From the NCBI GenBank assembly GCA_019217005.1, contig JAHBNG010000094.1:1-59153 (forward strand): a DNA stretch of 59,153 bases, in the 5' to 3' direction. This DNA is from Chloroflexi bacterium TSY (GTDB taxonomy: Bacteria; Chloroflexota; Anaerolineae; Caldilineales; Caldilineaceae). Positions 27,549 through 36,432 of this stretch are shown here, piece after piece. The stretch's first letter is position 1. The number at the start of each line of letters is the position of its first letter. A program made the translations under genes and the position numbers. Below the pieces are notes generated by a model. It had not been told where the DNA came from and made no database searches. It saw nothing but the letters and a program-made list of their open reading frames with translations.

Positions 27549-27815
27549 CTATTGCTCCAAACTGGCATCAATATATGCAATTGCTTCACCGACAGTTTGG
27601 ATCTGGCTAACATCTTCATCACGGACTTGTACTGTAAATTTCTGACCAAGCGCGACAATTAATTCGGCCAAATCAAGCGAATCGGCTCCTAAGTCGTCAC
27701 GCAAGCGCGCATCTGGAACTAGGATATTTTCATCTACATCCAATAAGTCAACGATCTGTCGCTGTACTTCACTTTTGATCATACTCGCGCGACTAACATC
27801 CGTGATATCTGTCAT
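27549..27815 (-). CDS. acpP: Acyl carrier protein
   Basis: The 88-residue protein carries the phosphopantetheine attachment motif GADSLDLAELI with the modified Ser, within a typical four-helix ACP (VQRQIVDLLDVDENILVPD, QTVGEAIAYIDASL). It shuttles acyl chains in fatty acid or related synthesis. GGAGATCGGGAG precedes the ATG. No fab genes adjoin it, so it could be the main ACP or a specialised one. Its promoter region shares a repeated motif with ahcY. Confidence 0.85.
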   Translation of the reverse strand: MTDITDVSRASMIKSEVQRQIVDLLDVDENILVPDARLRDDLGADSLDLAELIVALGQKFTVQVRDEDVSQIQTVGEAIAYIDASLEQ

Positions 27816-27882
27816 TCTCCCGATCTCCTTATCTCCACGTACTGTAACTGGTGTAATAAATGTTACTTTTTGGCGTTTGCTT

Positions 27883-27948
27883 ATTATAGCAGATGATCGT
27901 ATCCAAAACGTCGCGCGAAGAGGGCTCTATCGCATCCGGTTCGTATCC
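27883..27948 (-). promoter_or_regulatory. acpP promoter with three phased CGYATCC motifs
   Basis: TATAAT (27883-27888, minus strand) is followed upstream, written on the plus strand, by CGTATCC at 27898, CGCATCC at 27931 and CGTATCC at 27942. Offsets are 33 and 44 bp, multiples of 11. The first motif is at the same 9-bp distance from the -10 box as in ahcY. Confidence 0.5.
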
Positions 27949-27995
27949 AATAGGTAAAATCTGTACACCTTATAACCACCTCTCACTGTATATTC

Positions 27996-28024
27996 TTGAC
28001 ACTCATAAAAGCAAGGGTTATACT
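27996..28024 (+). promoter_or_regulatory. Promoter of the gatCA leader
   Basis: TTGACA (27996-28001), a 17-bp spacer and TATACT (28019-28024) form a near-consensus promoter. The start would fall within a base or two of the leader-peptide ATG at 28032, implying a leaderless transcript. Confidence 0.8.
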
Positions 28025-28031
28025 ACCACTT

Positions 28032-28130
28032 ATGAAGCTTGATTTGCTATTCTCATCCTCAATTCTGAATCCCATTGCATCGAATGCAAGTTGGGCTGCG
28101 GCGGCAGCTACATCCGTGTCTCGGTGCTAG
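28032..28130 (+). CDS. Candidate leader peptide, 32 residues, Ala/Ser-rich
   Basis: The short frame starts MKLDLLFSSSILNPI and ends ATSVSRC before TAG (28128-28130). It contains a Trp codon (28092-28094) followed by five Ala codons in a row (28095-28109); Ala and Ser make up 14 of 32 residues. It begins at the predicted transcription start and ends just where competing RNA hairpins begin, the layout of an amino-acid attenuator. It could be a chance frame; the downstream pairing segments support a real one. Confidence 0.55.
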   Translation: MKLDLLFSSSILNPIASNASWAAAAATSVSRC

Positions 28131-28221
28131 TCAATGGTAGTGCCGTGGCACGTTTCGATTCCACGGTGTGTTTAGAATTTGTCCTTCCAAACGCTGTGGA
28201 TAGTGTCCACGGCGTTTTTTT
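28123..28221 (+). promoter_or_regulatory. Transcription attenuator with terminator, upstream of gatC
   Basis: Five segments can pair in two exclusive ways. A (28123-28130, CGGTGCTA) pairs with B (28138-28145); B (28143-28148, CCGTGG) pairs with C (28161-28166, CCACGG); C (28160-28169) pairs over 10 bp with D (28191-28200); D (28192-28200) pairs over 9 bp with E (28206-28214), followed by seven T residues. A:B plus C:D would allow read-through; B:C plus D:E makes the terminator. Segment A contains the leader stop codon, so a ribosome there would favour termination. Confidence 0.6.
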
Positions 28222-28257
28222 GTCTAATAGAAATTTCATTTTAGCAAAGGGTCCCAG

Positions 28258-28545
28258 ATGAAATTATCACAGGAAGATGTGAAACATGTTGCTGAACTGG
28301 CAAAGCTCCGCCTGAGCGAGGAGGAGATTGAGGAGTTCACGGAGCAACTTTCGGCCATTCTGGATTATGCGCAGCGGATCCAAAATGTTGATACAGGCAG
28401 CGTTGCGCCAACCCCTTACGTGCTGCCTCTTGAAAATATTATGCGCCCAGATGAGCCTGGTATCTGCTTGACAAACGAAGAAGCATTGGCCAATGCCCCC
28501 GATCGTGAAGATGGACATTTTCGTGTAAACGCAGTATTTGAATAA
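28258..28545 (+). CDS. gatC: Asp-tRNA(Asn)/Glu-tRNA(Gln) amidotransferase subunit C
   Basis: The 95-residue protein has the GatC pattern LSQEDVKHVAELAKLRLSEE, LSAILDYAQRIQNVDT and VLPLENIMRPDEP, ending DREDGHFRV. GatC stabilises the GatA-GatB complex that amidates mischarged tRNA. The ATG at 28258 lies 37 bp after an intrinsic terminator, so expression probably depends on the attenuator. gatA follows; gatB is not in the window. Confidence 0.95.
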   Translation: MKLSQEDVKHVAELAKLRLSEEEIEEFTEQLSAILDYAQRIQNVDTGSVAPTPYVLPLENIMRPDEPGICLTNEEALANAPDREDGHFRVNAVFE

Positions 28546-28574
28546 CGACAATGTACCCCAAAGTGTGAGCATAA

Positions 28575-28624
28575 TTAGCTATCAGCTAATAGCTGACGAC
28601 TGATAGCTAATGGCCAATAGCTCA
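28575..28624. repeat. Short palindromic repeat (AGCTATTAGCTG type), copy 2
   Basis: AGCTATCAGCTAATAGCTGA and GACTGATAGCTAATGGCC lie between gatC and gatA. A cluster of the same kind lies at 13767-13817. Confidence 0.55.
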
Positions 28625-28657
28625 CCGTGCTACAGTCTAAACAGCGACAAATCATCA

Positions 28658-30124
28658 ATGAAGACAAAAGAGCTTTACAAATATACAATCTCCGAAGCGT
28701 TAGACGGATTGCGTAGTGGAGAGTTTTCCTCTCTCGAATTGACACAGGCACATCTGGAACGAATTGAACAGGTCGATGGTGACGTCAAAGCTTATTTGCT
28801 TGTCACACCAGAACGGGCAATGGCCGATGCGAAGCGTGCGGACGAGCAGCGGGCCAATGGCGACGATGCGCCCTTGTTGGGTGTACCGCTGGCGATCAAA
28901 GACGTGTTAGCAACCAACGGCATCAGGACTACCTGCGGCAGTCGGATCTTGGAAAACTTTGTCCCACCCTATACAGCAACAGCGGTCGAGCGTCTTGAGC
29001 AAGCGGGGATGGTTCTGCTCGGCAAGACAAATACTGACGAGTTCGCGATGGGATCCAGCACTGAGTATAGCGGTTACTTTACAACCCACAATCCGTGGGA
29101 CTTGGCGCGAGTGCCTGGCGGCAGCAGTGGTGGGTCGGCGGCAGCAGTGGCAGCAGATGAAGCACTGGGGGCGTTGGGCACGGATACTGGTGGTAGTGTC
29201 CGGCAACCAGGATCGTTTTGCGGGGTAGTTGGTTTTAAACCGTCGTATGGACGCGTGAGTCGATATGGATTGGTCGCCTATGGCAGCAGCTTGGATCAGA
29301 TCGGTACGTTGACCAAGGACGTGCGTGATGCCGCACTTTTATTGCAGGTCATTGCAGGTCATGATCGGCGTGATAGCACGAGCCTGATAGACAATGTATC
29401 AGATTATAGTCAAGCACTGACAAACGATATCTCTGGATTGCGGGTTGGGCTTCCAGCCGAGTACTTTATTGATGGTATGAATCCAGAGGTTGAGCAAGCG
29501 ATACAAGCTGCGATTGCCCATCTGGAAACGCTTGGCGCAGAAGTTAGGCCGATCAATCTGCCACACACAGACAAAGCGCTTCCTGCCTATTATCTGGTCG
29601 CCACGTCAGAGGCGAGTGCGAACTTGACTCGCTACGATGGTGTTCGCTTTGGCTACAGTGCTGGTGCAGAAACGATGCTCGAAAATTTTCGACAGTCTCG
29701 TAGCCAAGGTTTTGGGACAGAAGTAAAACGGCGTATTATGCTGGGTACCTATGCTCTGAGTGCGGGTTACTATGATGCATATTATCTAAAAGCTCAACAG
29801 GTCCGCACATTGGTTAAACGAGATTTTGAGCAAGCGTTTGAGAATGTAGATATCATCGCTTGTCCAACGTCGCCAACGACCGCGTTTAAAATTGGAGAGA
29901 AAGTATCCGATCCATTGGCTATCTTTCTAACCGACATTTTCACAGTCAGTTTGAACCTATCAGGAATGTGTGGAATTAGCATTCCCTGCGGCTTCGACGA
30001 CCAAGGGCTTCCCGTTGGACTACAATTGATCGGTCCACACTTGGGCGAAGAAGTTGTCCTCCGTACAGCTCATGCATATGAGCAAAGTACTGATTGGCAT
30101 CAGCGCCAACCAGAACTTGCCTAA
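28658..30124 (+). CDS. gatA: Asp-tRNA(Asn)/Glu-tRNA(Gln) amidotransferase subunit A
   Basis: GatA is the glutaminase subunit that feeds ammonia to GatB. The 488-residue protein has the amidase-signature triad: Lys in [14 protein letters not shown], Ser in [12 protein letters not shown], and the catalytic Ser in [17 protein letters not shown]. Further motifs are [26 protein letters not shown] and the C-terminal [24 protein letters not shown] chose the ATG at 28658 because the frame upstream to 28610 runs into a palindromic repeat; no strong ribosome site is visible. It follows gatC by 112 bp. Confidence 0.95.
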   Translation: MKTKELYKYTISEALDGLRSGEFSSLELTQAHLERIEQVDGDVKAYLLVTPERAMADAKRADEQRANGDDAPLLGVPLAIKDVLATNGIRTTCGSRILENFVPPYTATAVERLEQAGMVLLGKTNTDEFAMGSSTEYSGYFTTHNPWDLARVPGGSSGGSAAAVAADEALGALGTDTGGSVRQPGSFCGVVGFKPSYGRVSRYGLVAYGSSLDQIGTLTKDVRDAALLLQVIAGHDRRDSTSLIDNVSDYSQALTNDISGLRVGLPAEYFIDGMNPEVEQAIQAAIAHLETLGAEVRPINLPHTDKALPAYYLVATSEASANLTRYDGVRFGYSAGAETMLENFRQSRSQGFGTEVKRRIMLGTYALSAGYYDAYYLKAQQVRTLVKRDFEQAFENVDIIACPTSPTTAFKIGEKVSDPLAIFLTDIFTVSLNLSGMCGISIPCGFDDQGLPVGLQLIGPHLGEEVVLRTAHAYEQSTDWHQRQPELA

Positions 30125-30305
30125 ACTGGTTTATCGTTTGAATTTCATGAACAGTTCCTTTGCCTCATTACGACGCTATGTTGGCGTCGGCGGTCTCGCT
30201 TCGGCGCCCAGCCGGCAATTTATGGCTTGATTGGGTCATAATTTGTGAACGGCCGTCTCCAATCCGAATCTTGTTCTCCCTACTATGCTCTGCTCTGCCA
30301 TAATA

Positions 30306-30353
30306 AGAATAAATTCGGCCACTTTCAGTCGGTAGAACAGACGAATTTATTCT
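30306..30353. repeat. Inverted repeat upstream of the aminotransferase gene
   Basis: AGAATAAATTCG and CGAATTTATTCT are perfect 12-bp arms with a 24-bp loop. Confidence 0.5.
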
Positions 30354-30424
30354 CACCTACGGGCGAGTGCAGTCTATATAGCCACAAAAAAATTGGTCAT
30401 TACAGCCAAAGGAACTGTTTACAA

Positions 30425-31717
30425 ATGTTTATGCAATCTACCCGTCTTGAAACGAAGACCGACTACATCCAATCGCAGGAATTCTTTACAAATAACCACC
30501 TTGAACCAACCCAGCTCTGTGCAGTTGAACATAATATAGATCGGAACGGGTCTCGATTGAGTCGGCGTGTCCAATCCGTTCCGCCTTCTGCCATTCGTCG
30601 CTATTTCGATATTGCCGCAACGATGGAGAATGTTATTAGCCTCGGAATCGGCGAACCTGATTTTGTCACACCACGGCCCATTCTTGACGCTGGGATTGCC
30701 AGCTTACAACGGGGCCAGACGGCATACACATCTAATGCGGGCATTATGGAATTGCGTGAAGCGGTGGCTCATATGTTGTCGAATCGTTATGGTGCGCGTG
30801 CCTATGATCCCGAAAATGAAGTTTTGATCACTGTGGGCGTCAGCGAAGCAATGTCGCTTGTGATGCAGGCGATTCTCGACCCGGGTGATGAAGTCATTGT
30901 TCCGCAACCATGCTTTGTCAGTTACACAGCGAGTATTCAATTGGCCAGTGGTGTTGTGATTGATCTGCCAACATATGCCCAAGACAATTTCTGCGTGCAA
31001 GCATCCGCAATTGAGCAACTGATCACACCCCGAACCAAAGCTATCCTCATTGGTTTTCCCAACAATCCAACGGGTGCTGTAATGGATCGAAATGGTCTCA
31101 TGCAAATCGCGCAGATTGCGGAGCGCCACAATCTGATTGTCATCTCAGATGAAATCTATGATCGCCTGGTCTATAGTGATCATGAACACGTTATGTTTGC
31201 AGCGCTTCCCGGCATGGCGGAGCGGACTGTACATTTGGGTGGTATGAGCAAGGATTATGCAATGACAGGTTGGCGCGTTGGGTATGCCGTTGGACCGGCG
31301 GATCTGATTGGCGCTATGCGCAAAATCCATCAATACCTCATTATGTCTGCCTCGACGACTGGTCAGGAAGCAGCCCTCGTGGCTTTGACTGATCCTGAAG
31401 CAGAAGAATCTGTACAATCGATGGTCAATCGCTACGACGAACGACGCAAGCTGATCGTTAACGGACTGAATGAAATCGGTTTAGATTGCTTCGAACCCAA
31501 AGGGGCTTTTTATGCCTTTCCCAGTGTCGAAAAAACAGGCATGAATGAACATGAATTTGCAGAGCGGTTGCTTCGTGAGGAGGAAGTTGCAGTCATTCCA
31601 GGGAGCGGGTTCGGCAAAAGCGGGGAAGGCCATGTCCGTTGTGCCTATGCAGCCAGCAAAGAGAACATTGAGATAGCGTTAGAACGTATGTATCGTTTCA
31701 TGCGAAGACATGGGTAG
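30425..31717 (+). CDS. PLP-dependent aminotransferase, class I/II
   Basis: The enzyme (about 430 residues) has the fold-type I features ISLGIGEPDFVTPRPILDA, YTSNAGIMELREAVA, the GFPNNPTGAVMD cofactor loop, VISDEIYDRLVY, the PLP-binding Lys in GGMSKDYAMTGWRVGYAVGP, and the substrate carboxylate Arg in GEGHVRCAYAAS. It resembles aspartate or aromatic aminotransferases of the AspC/PatA type; the amino donor cannot be fixed. The N-terminal 45 residues before RLSRRVQSVPPSAIR are unusual and poorly conserved. I chose ATG at 30425 with AAAGGA upstream; ATG 30431 is an alternative. Confidence 0.85.
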   Translation: MFMQSTRLETKTDYIQSQEFFTNNHLEPTQLCAVEHNIDRNGSRLSRRVQSVPPSAIRRYFDIAATMENVISLGIGEPDFVTPRPILDAGIASLQRGQTAYTSNAGIMELREAVAHMLSNRYGARAYDPENEVLITVGVSEAMSLVMQAILDPGDEVIVPQPCFVSYTASIQLASGVVIDLPTYAQDNFCVQASAIEQLITPRTKAILIGFPNNPTGAVMDRNGLMQIAQIAERHNLIVISDEIYDRLVYSDHEHVMFAALPGMAERTVHLGGMSKDYAMTGWRVGYAVGPADLIGAMRKIHQYLIMSASTTGQEAALVALTDPEAEESVQSMVNRYDERRKLIVNGLNEIGLDCFEPKGAFYAFPSVEKTGMNEHEFAERLLREEEVAVIPGSGFGKSGEGHVRCAYAASKENIEIALERMYRFMRRHG

Positions 31718-31877
31718 TGGATACAATCAAGCTTGATTGTACGAAAGACCCTACTTTCAAAGTGAAATACAGACGTCTGGTGGCCTTGTGAATAGACAAT
31801 TTGTGCTATACTAGATATAAATAGGTAAGATTTCTCTGCGAAAACCTGTCAAAATGATAAATCGTATACAATTAATA

Positions 31878-31957
31878 TGACGCCACATAAACTTCGCACA
31901 ATTGGATCTGTTTCTATCGAGGGATGATTGTGCGAAGTTTAAATGATGTGGCTATTA
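31878..31957 (+). repeat. Miniature inverted-repeat element, family D, copy 2
   Basis: GACGCCACATAAACTTCGCA and TGCGAAGTTTAAATGATGTG bracket a body sharing TTTCT(G/A)TCGAGGGA with copy 1. It fills most of the 322-bp gap before the response regulator. Confidence 0.75.
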
Positions 31958-32039
31958 GGTGTGAAAGCGACCAAGATATATTCCAAATAGCACCGAACTA
32001 TCAATCATTGGGAAGGATGAGGCAGCATAAATAATCATT

Positions 32040-32717
32040 ATGGCCGAACATATATTAGTCATAGAAGATGACCGACGGATTCGAGATTTATTACGACGTG
32101 GTTTAATCTTCGAAGGGTACAGCGTTGATACTGCGGAAGATGGGGAAACGGGTTTGAGTCTTGCACGTGACAAGCTTCCAGACGCGGTGTTATTGGATTT
32201 AATGCTACCTGGAATTGATGGATTGGAAGTCTGCCGCCGATTGCGCAGTGCGTCAAATATTCCTATCTTGATTTTAACAGCGCGTGACACTGTGCCCGAT
32301 CGTGTAACCGGGCTTGATGTGGGTGCCGACGACTATTTGATTAAACCTTTTGCCTTCGACGAACTGTTAGCTCGATTACGCGCCCTCTTCCGACGACACA
32401 AGATGGATGCAACGCCCGAGATATATACATATGCTGATCTCTCATTGAATCCGCGAACGCGACAAGTGTTCCGCGGTGATGACGAGATTCAGCTCACTGC
32501 CAAGGAATTCGATCTGCTGGAACTCTTTATGCGTCATCCAAATCAGGTACTGACCCGCGATCTGATCTATGAACATATTTGGGAATACGATTTTGGAGGC
32601 GAAAGCAATATTATTGAGGTATATATTCGCTATCTGCGAACCAAAATGGAAGCGGGTAATCGAGAGCGATTGCTTCAGACTGTCCGTGGTGTGGGATACG
32701 CCTTGCGAACAAATTGA
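32040..32717 (+). CDS. OmpR/PhoB-family response regulator
   Basis: The 225-residue protein has a receiver domain with the acidic pair in [13 protein letters not shown], the phospho-acceptor Asp53 in [12 protein letters not shown], Thr in LILTARD and Lys102 in [18 protein letters not shown] winged-helix DNA-binding domain follows ([48 protein letters not shown]). It pairs with the kinase 150 bp downstream. Confidence 0.95.
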   Translation: MAEHILVIEDDRRIRDLLRRGLIFEGYSVDTAEDGETGLSLARDKLPDAVLLDLMLPGIDGLEVCRRLRSASNIPILILTARDTVPDRVTGLDVGADDYLIKPFAFDELLARLRALFRRHKMDATPEIYTYADLSLNPRTRQVFRGDDEIQLTAKEFDLLELFMRHPNQVLTRDLIYEHIWEYDFGGESNIIEVYIRYLRTKMEAGNRERLLQTVRGVGYALRTN

Positions 32718-32867
32718 GCGTATATTATATCAATCGCGGTTATGGAGACCATAAATGTGTTTCGATTTTGCAGACACTCATGATCTCTATGGAGCCGAAA
32801 GATCTTCGTACCGACTTTTAATAACTATCTCATTCTTTGTTTAGCTTATGATCGTATCCTGTACGAT

Positions 32868-34421
32868 ATGACAATCCAACTACGACTAACCCTCTGGTAT
32901 ACGGCACTCCTTGGCATTACACTCATTCTTTTTAGTGTTTTGGTCTATTACGCGCTTTCCACCAATTTAGATGCCCAAATTAAACAGGATGCTCAATTGC
33001 AGGCTGACGAGGTATCACGTTTTCTCAAGCAACAACTCGATCCAGATCCGTCAACTCTCTCATCATCTTTTGTGATTGCGCTAGACGAAGAAGATTTTTC
33101 GCTGATATTTGGGTTGATCAAGCCTCCAAAGCCGCGGTTATTGGCTGGTTCAGGCGATGTTCAGCTATTCGACGTTATGACGGGCAGGATTTATGAATCT
33201 ACAGATAATTTGATTACAGAAGCTCTCCCCGTAAAGGCAGAATCACGTGAAGCTGTATTCGCCAATAACACAAAATTCAACAATGCCCAAGATGAGAACG
33301 GCATACCGCTGCTTGTCTACAGCGTCCCACTTACACTTGGCAACAAAATGTTGGGGCTACAGATCATACAATCGACTGCACCAATTGAGCATGCGCTCAA
33401 CCAAGTAAGTCGTTATCTGGTGTTCGGTACTGCGTTTAGCCTAGTTCTGGCTGCCATTGTCGGAGCCTATCTTGCGCGACGCGCCCTTCACCCGATCAAC
33501 ACAATTACGTCCACAGCAAACAGTATTACACAAACCGAGGACTTAGGGCGTCGACTAATTATCCCTCAAGACGCGGATGAAGTGGGCCAATTAGCTATTA
33601 CGTTTAATGGAATGTTGGATCGGATACAGCGCTTATTCCAGACGCAGGAGCGTTTAATTGGTGATGTCAGCCATGAGCTTCGTACCCCTTTGACAACCAT
33701 TCAGGGAAATATAGAATTATTACAACGTATGGTCAATTCAGACACGCAATCTAACAGTTCTCAGGCAGAACTGATGATGGAAACAGCACAAGACATTTTA
33801 CAAGAGGTCGAAATCGAAGCATCCAGGATGGGCGGACTGATTAGCGATCTACTTTTATTGGCACAGGCAGATAGCGGTGAACTCCAACTACAGGATGGGG
33901 TTGTTGAGATGGATACATTGTTACTCGATGTTTATCGCCAGACACGACGCATGGTGGACCATACGAAAGGCGAAAACTCATTAGAGATTCGCTTGGGAGG
34001 CGAAGATCAGGCTTTGGTACGCGGGGATCGCGAAAGATTGAGGCAATTGCTTCTAAATTTGAGTGAAAATGCTGTCAAATACACACCTACGGGCGGGGTC
34101 GTTACGCTTGGATTGATCAATAGTGACGGTTGGGTACAGTTATATGTTCAAGATACAGGCATCGGCATTAGCATGCAAAATCAGACCCATATTTTTGAAC
34201 GCTTTTTTCGAACTGACAAAGCACGCAGCCGTGAATTAGGCGGAAGCGGATTGGGACTGAGCATTGCCCAATGGATTGCACAGGCCCATGGTGGAAGAAT
34301 AGAGGTCGAAAGTGAGACGCAGCTCGGAAGTAAGTTTACCGTATGGTTGCCCGAGTGGAGAGATAGTTCAACAACAACAACCAACATGGTTGATATCAAG
34401 CAACCTATTACCGTTATGTAG
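32868..34421 (+). CDS. Sensor histidine kinase with HAMP domain
   Basis: The 517-residue protein has membrane segment 1 near residues 8-30, a periplasmic-side sensor region of about 150 residues, membrane segment 2 near 182-205 ([19 protein letters not shown]), a HAMP linker, and HisKA with His269 in [18 protein letters not shown]. The ATPase domain has [25 protein letters not shown] and [19 protein letters not shown]. It phosphorylates the regulator encoded upstream. Its stop codon TAG (34419-34421) is formed at the junction with a family B mobile repeat, so the native C-terminus may be slightly altered. Confidence 0.9.
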   Translation: MTIQLRLTLWYTALLGITLILFSVLVYYALSTNLDAQIKQDAQLQADEVSRFLKQQLDPDPSTLSSSFVIALDEEDFSLIFGLIKPPKPRLLAGSGDVQLFDVMTGRIYESTDNLITEALPVKAESREAVFANNTKFNNAQDENGIPLLVYSVPLTLGNKMLGLQIIQSTAPIEHALNQVSRYLVFGTAFSLVLAAIVGAYLARRALHPINTITSTANSITQTEDLGRRLIIPQDADEVGQLAITFNGMLDRIQRLFQTQERLIGDVSHELRTPLTTIQGNIELLQRMVNSDTQSNSSQAELMMETAQDILQEVEIEASRMGGLISDLLLLAQADSGELQLQDGVVEMDTLLLDVYRQTRRMVDHTKGENSLEIRLGGEDQALVRGDRERLRQLLLNLSENAVKYTPTGGVVTLGLINSDGWVQLYVQDTGIGISMQNQTHIFERFFRTDKARSRELGGSGLGLSIAQWIAQAHGGRIEVESETQLGSKFTVWLPEWRDSSTTTTNMVDIKQPITVM

Positions 34422-34644
34422 TCTCAGTAGATCCAAATTTGGCGTTTTTGACTATTTTCAGTCGGGAGAGAAGGGATTTTGGGGCCATTTTTTCAGATCT
34501 CAGTTGCCAAAAACAGCCAATTTCATATCTAGAAATCGCTTAAATTTTACGTAAATGCTAGGTATTGACTGGCAAATACGTATTTATGTCAACTAATTAG
34601 CCCAAATTCTCTCTCTAAACCTGAAATTTGGATCTACTGAGTCT
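34420..34644 (+). repeat. Miniature inverted-repeat element, family B, copy 2
   Basis: The 225-bp copy begins AGTCTCAGTAGATCCAAATTT and ends AAATTTGGATCTACTGAGTCT. It has the same length as copy 1 with scattered substitutions, and it forms the end of the kinase gene. Confidence 0.85.
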
Positions 34645-34737
34645 GATGTCTATCTATACTGCGGTTGTGATGAAAACATGGTTTTGCCTATCGCTCTACC
34701 AGAAAAAGCAAAGCCCTGTTTTCATACAGAACTCAGT

Positions 34738-36417
34738 TTAATGAATCTCTGCAAATTCAATGGGTAAGCGAATAAAAAAGGTAGTGCCTTTAAAGGGTTC
34801 AGACCGAACCCAAATCTCGCCATTGTGTGCTTCAACAATAGCTTTAGACAAAAATAGACCAAGTCCAGCACCGGCAGTTCTACGCCGAAAGCTGCTGTCA
34901 ACTCGGTAAAATTGATCAAAGATTTGTGAAAGCTCACTCTGAGGGATTCCAATTCCTTGATCAGCAACATAAAGAACAATAGAGTACACAGACGTAGCAT
35001 CCGATTGATTTTCTTCCCACCCTCCGATCCGAATTACACCTCCATCTGGTGAATATTTGATCGCATTACTGACCAGATTCGTTAGTACTTGACGCAACCT
35101 TTCCTCATCTCCAGTTATTAGCGGTAGATTAATTGCCAAATCAACTTGAATGTCATGTTGGTCGCTCTGGATGCGATACGCTTCCGCTATTTTTGTTATC
35201 ATCTGTGATAGATCGACATAAGAAAGATCTAAACGTAGACCACTCGCTTGGATTCTACTAACATCCAATAAATTGTTGATTAATGCCTCAAGCCGATCCG
35301 CCTCTTCTTCGATAATTTCGAGGCTCTGGCGTGCTGTCTCAGCATCCCACTCAACATCTGGGCGAGCCAATGTCTGTGCATATCCTTTGATTAGAGCAAC
35401 GGGTGTCTTTAGTTCATGACTAATAATCGACGTAAATGTCGATTTCATCTCTTCTTCTTCACGAAACCGCGTAATATCATGTACATTCGCAATGATATTA
35501 ACAAGTCGATTTCCATCATCATACAGGGGTGTATAGGTGACCGATACAGCAATATGTCTCCCACCTGGTTGAATGATCTCTCCTTCACAACGTAGGCCTT
35601 CGGGGTTCAAAAAATCTACAAATCCTTGAGATATGCACAAATTATCGCCTTCGACGTTCTCCAACTGCAAAACTGTATGACAAGCTCGGCCGACCACATC
35701 ATCTGGCACAACGTCAAGCATGGTTGCCAACGCCTGATTAATGACAACGACGTATCGTCTTGGATCAAGAATCATAATACCGTTGGCGCTGTTTTGAATG
35801 ACTGTATCCAGACGGGTACGCTCTCTCTCCAATTGCTGATACAGACGTGCATTCCGGACAGCAATTGCAGCCTGATCTGCAAAGCCTCGCAAAAATTGTC
35901 CATCTAACTGTGTAAATGCATGTTCGCCACGAAACATATAAATAATGCCAAGAAGCTCGTTTTCAAAAAGCAACGGCAAACCAACCACTTTTCCAAGAGT
36001 CGCCCCTAGCGATTCTTCAACACGACGTAAACGGTCTTGGAAATCCAACTGCGAAGTAATTTCGAAATCAGAATTTTCCGCCCCATCTTGCTGGTTAGCA
36101 ACACTGATGGGCACTAACGGTGCAATATCAAGCAAAGGATTAAATGCGAACAACAGATCTAATGGGATCCCGTAATAAGCGAAAATCTGAAATTGAGTCT
36201 GCTCGACTTGAATCCCTCCATCCTGAATATGTTGCTCATTATCCACCCGCTTGAGAGCAATCAGACCAGCAGGGCAATTGAGCATTTTAGCGGCGCTTCC
36301 GAGTATCAAACGCAACAAACTCGACAGGTCCAACCGCGACGTCATTGCGCGCGCAATACGCGATAGAAACTCTAACTGACGCAGCTGATACGTGGCAGTA
36401 GGTGTCGGTAAATTCAT
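34738..36417 (-). CDS. GAF-PAS sensor histidine kinase, soluble
   Basis: The protein of about 559 residues has no membrane segment. A GAF domain spans about residues 15-180 (SLLRLILGSAAKMLNCPAGLIAL, FADQAAIAVRNARLY). A PAS domain spans about 195-310 (VIQNSANGIMILDPRRYVVVINQA). HisKA follows, with His in IISHELKTPVALIKGYAQTL, and then an ATPase domain (LTNLVSNAIKYSPDGG, VADQGIGIPQSEL, GAGLGLFLSKAIVEAHNG). I chose ATG 36417; a TTG at 36432 immediately follows the upstream stop. It is probably cotranscribed with the CNNM/CBS gene; its regulator is not in the window. Confidence 0.9.
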   Translation of the reverse strand: MNLPTPTATYQLRQLEFLSRIARAMTSRLDLSSLLRLILGSAAKMLNCPAGLIALKRVDNEQHIQDGGIQVEQTQFQIFAYYGIPLDLLFAFNPLLDIAPLVPISVANQQDGAENSDFEITSQLDFQDRLRRVEESLGATLGKVVGLPLLFENELLGIIYMFRGEHAFTQLDGQFLRGFADQAAIAVRNARLYQQLERERTRLDTVIQNSANGIMILDPRRYVVVINQALATMLDVVPDDVVGRACHTVLQLENVEGDNLCISQGFVDFLNPEGLRCEGEIIQPGGRHIAVSVTYTPLYDDGNRLVNIIANVHDITRFREEEEMKSTFTSIISHELKTPVALIKGYAQTLARPDVEWDAETARQSLEIIEEEADRLEALINNLLDVSRIQASGLRLDLSYVDLSQMITKIAEAYRIQSDQHDIQVDLAINLPLITGDEERLRQVLTNLVSNAIKYSPDGGVIRIGGWEENQSDATSVYSIVLYVADQGIGIPQSELSQIFDQFYRVDSSFRRRTAGAGLGLFLSKAIVEAHNGEIWVRSEPFKGTTFFIRLPIEFAEIH

Positions 36418-36432
36418 ATGAATCCGTATCAA

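Noticed and set aside
28138..28172. T-box riboswitch or tRNA-like element upstream of gatC
   Set aside because: The stretch has a D-loop-like and a TTCGATTC segment and a T-box-like pattern, but the invariant UGGNACC is not intact, there is no stem I, and a tRNA fold cannot be completed. The leader-peptide attenuator explains the pairing better.
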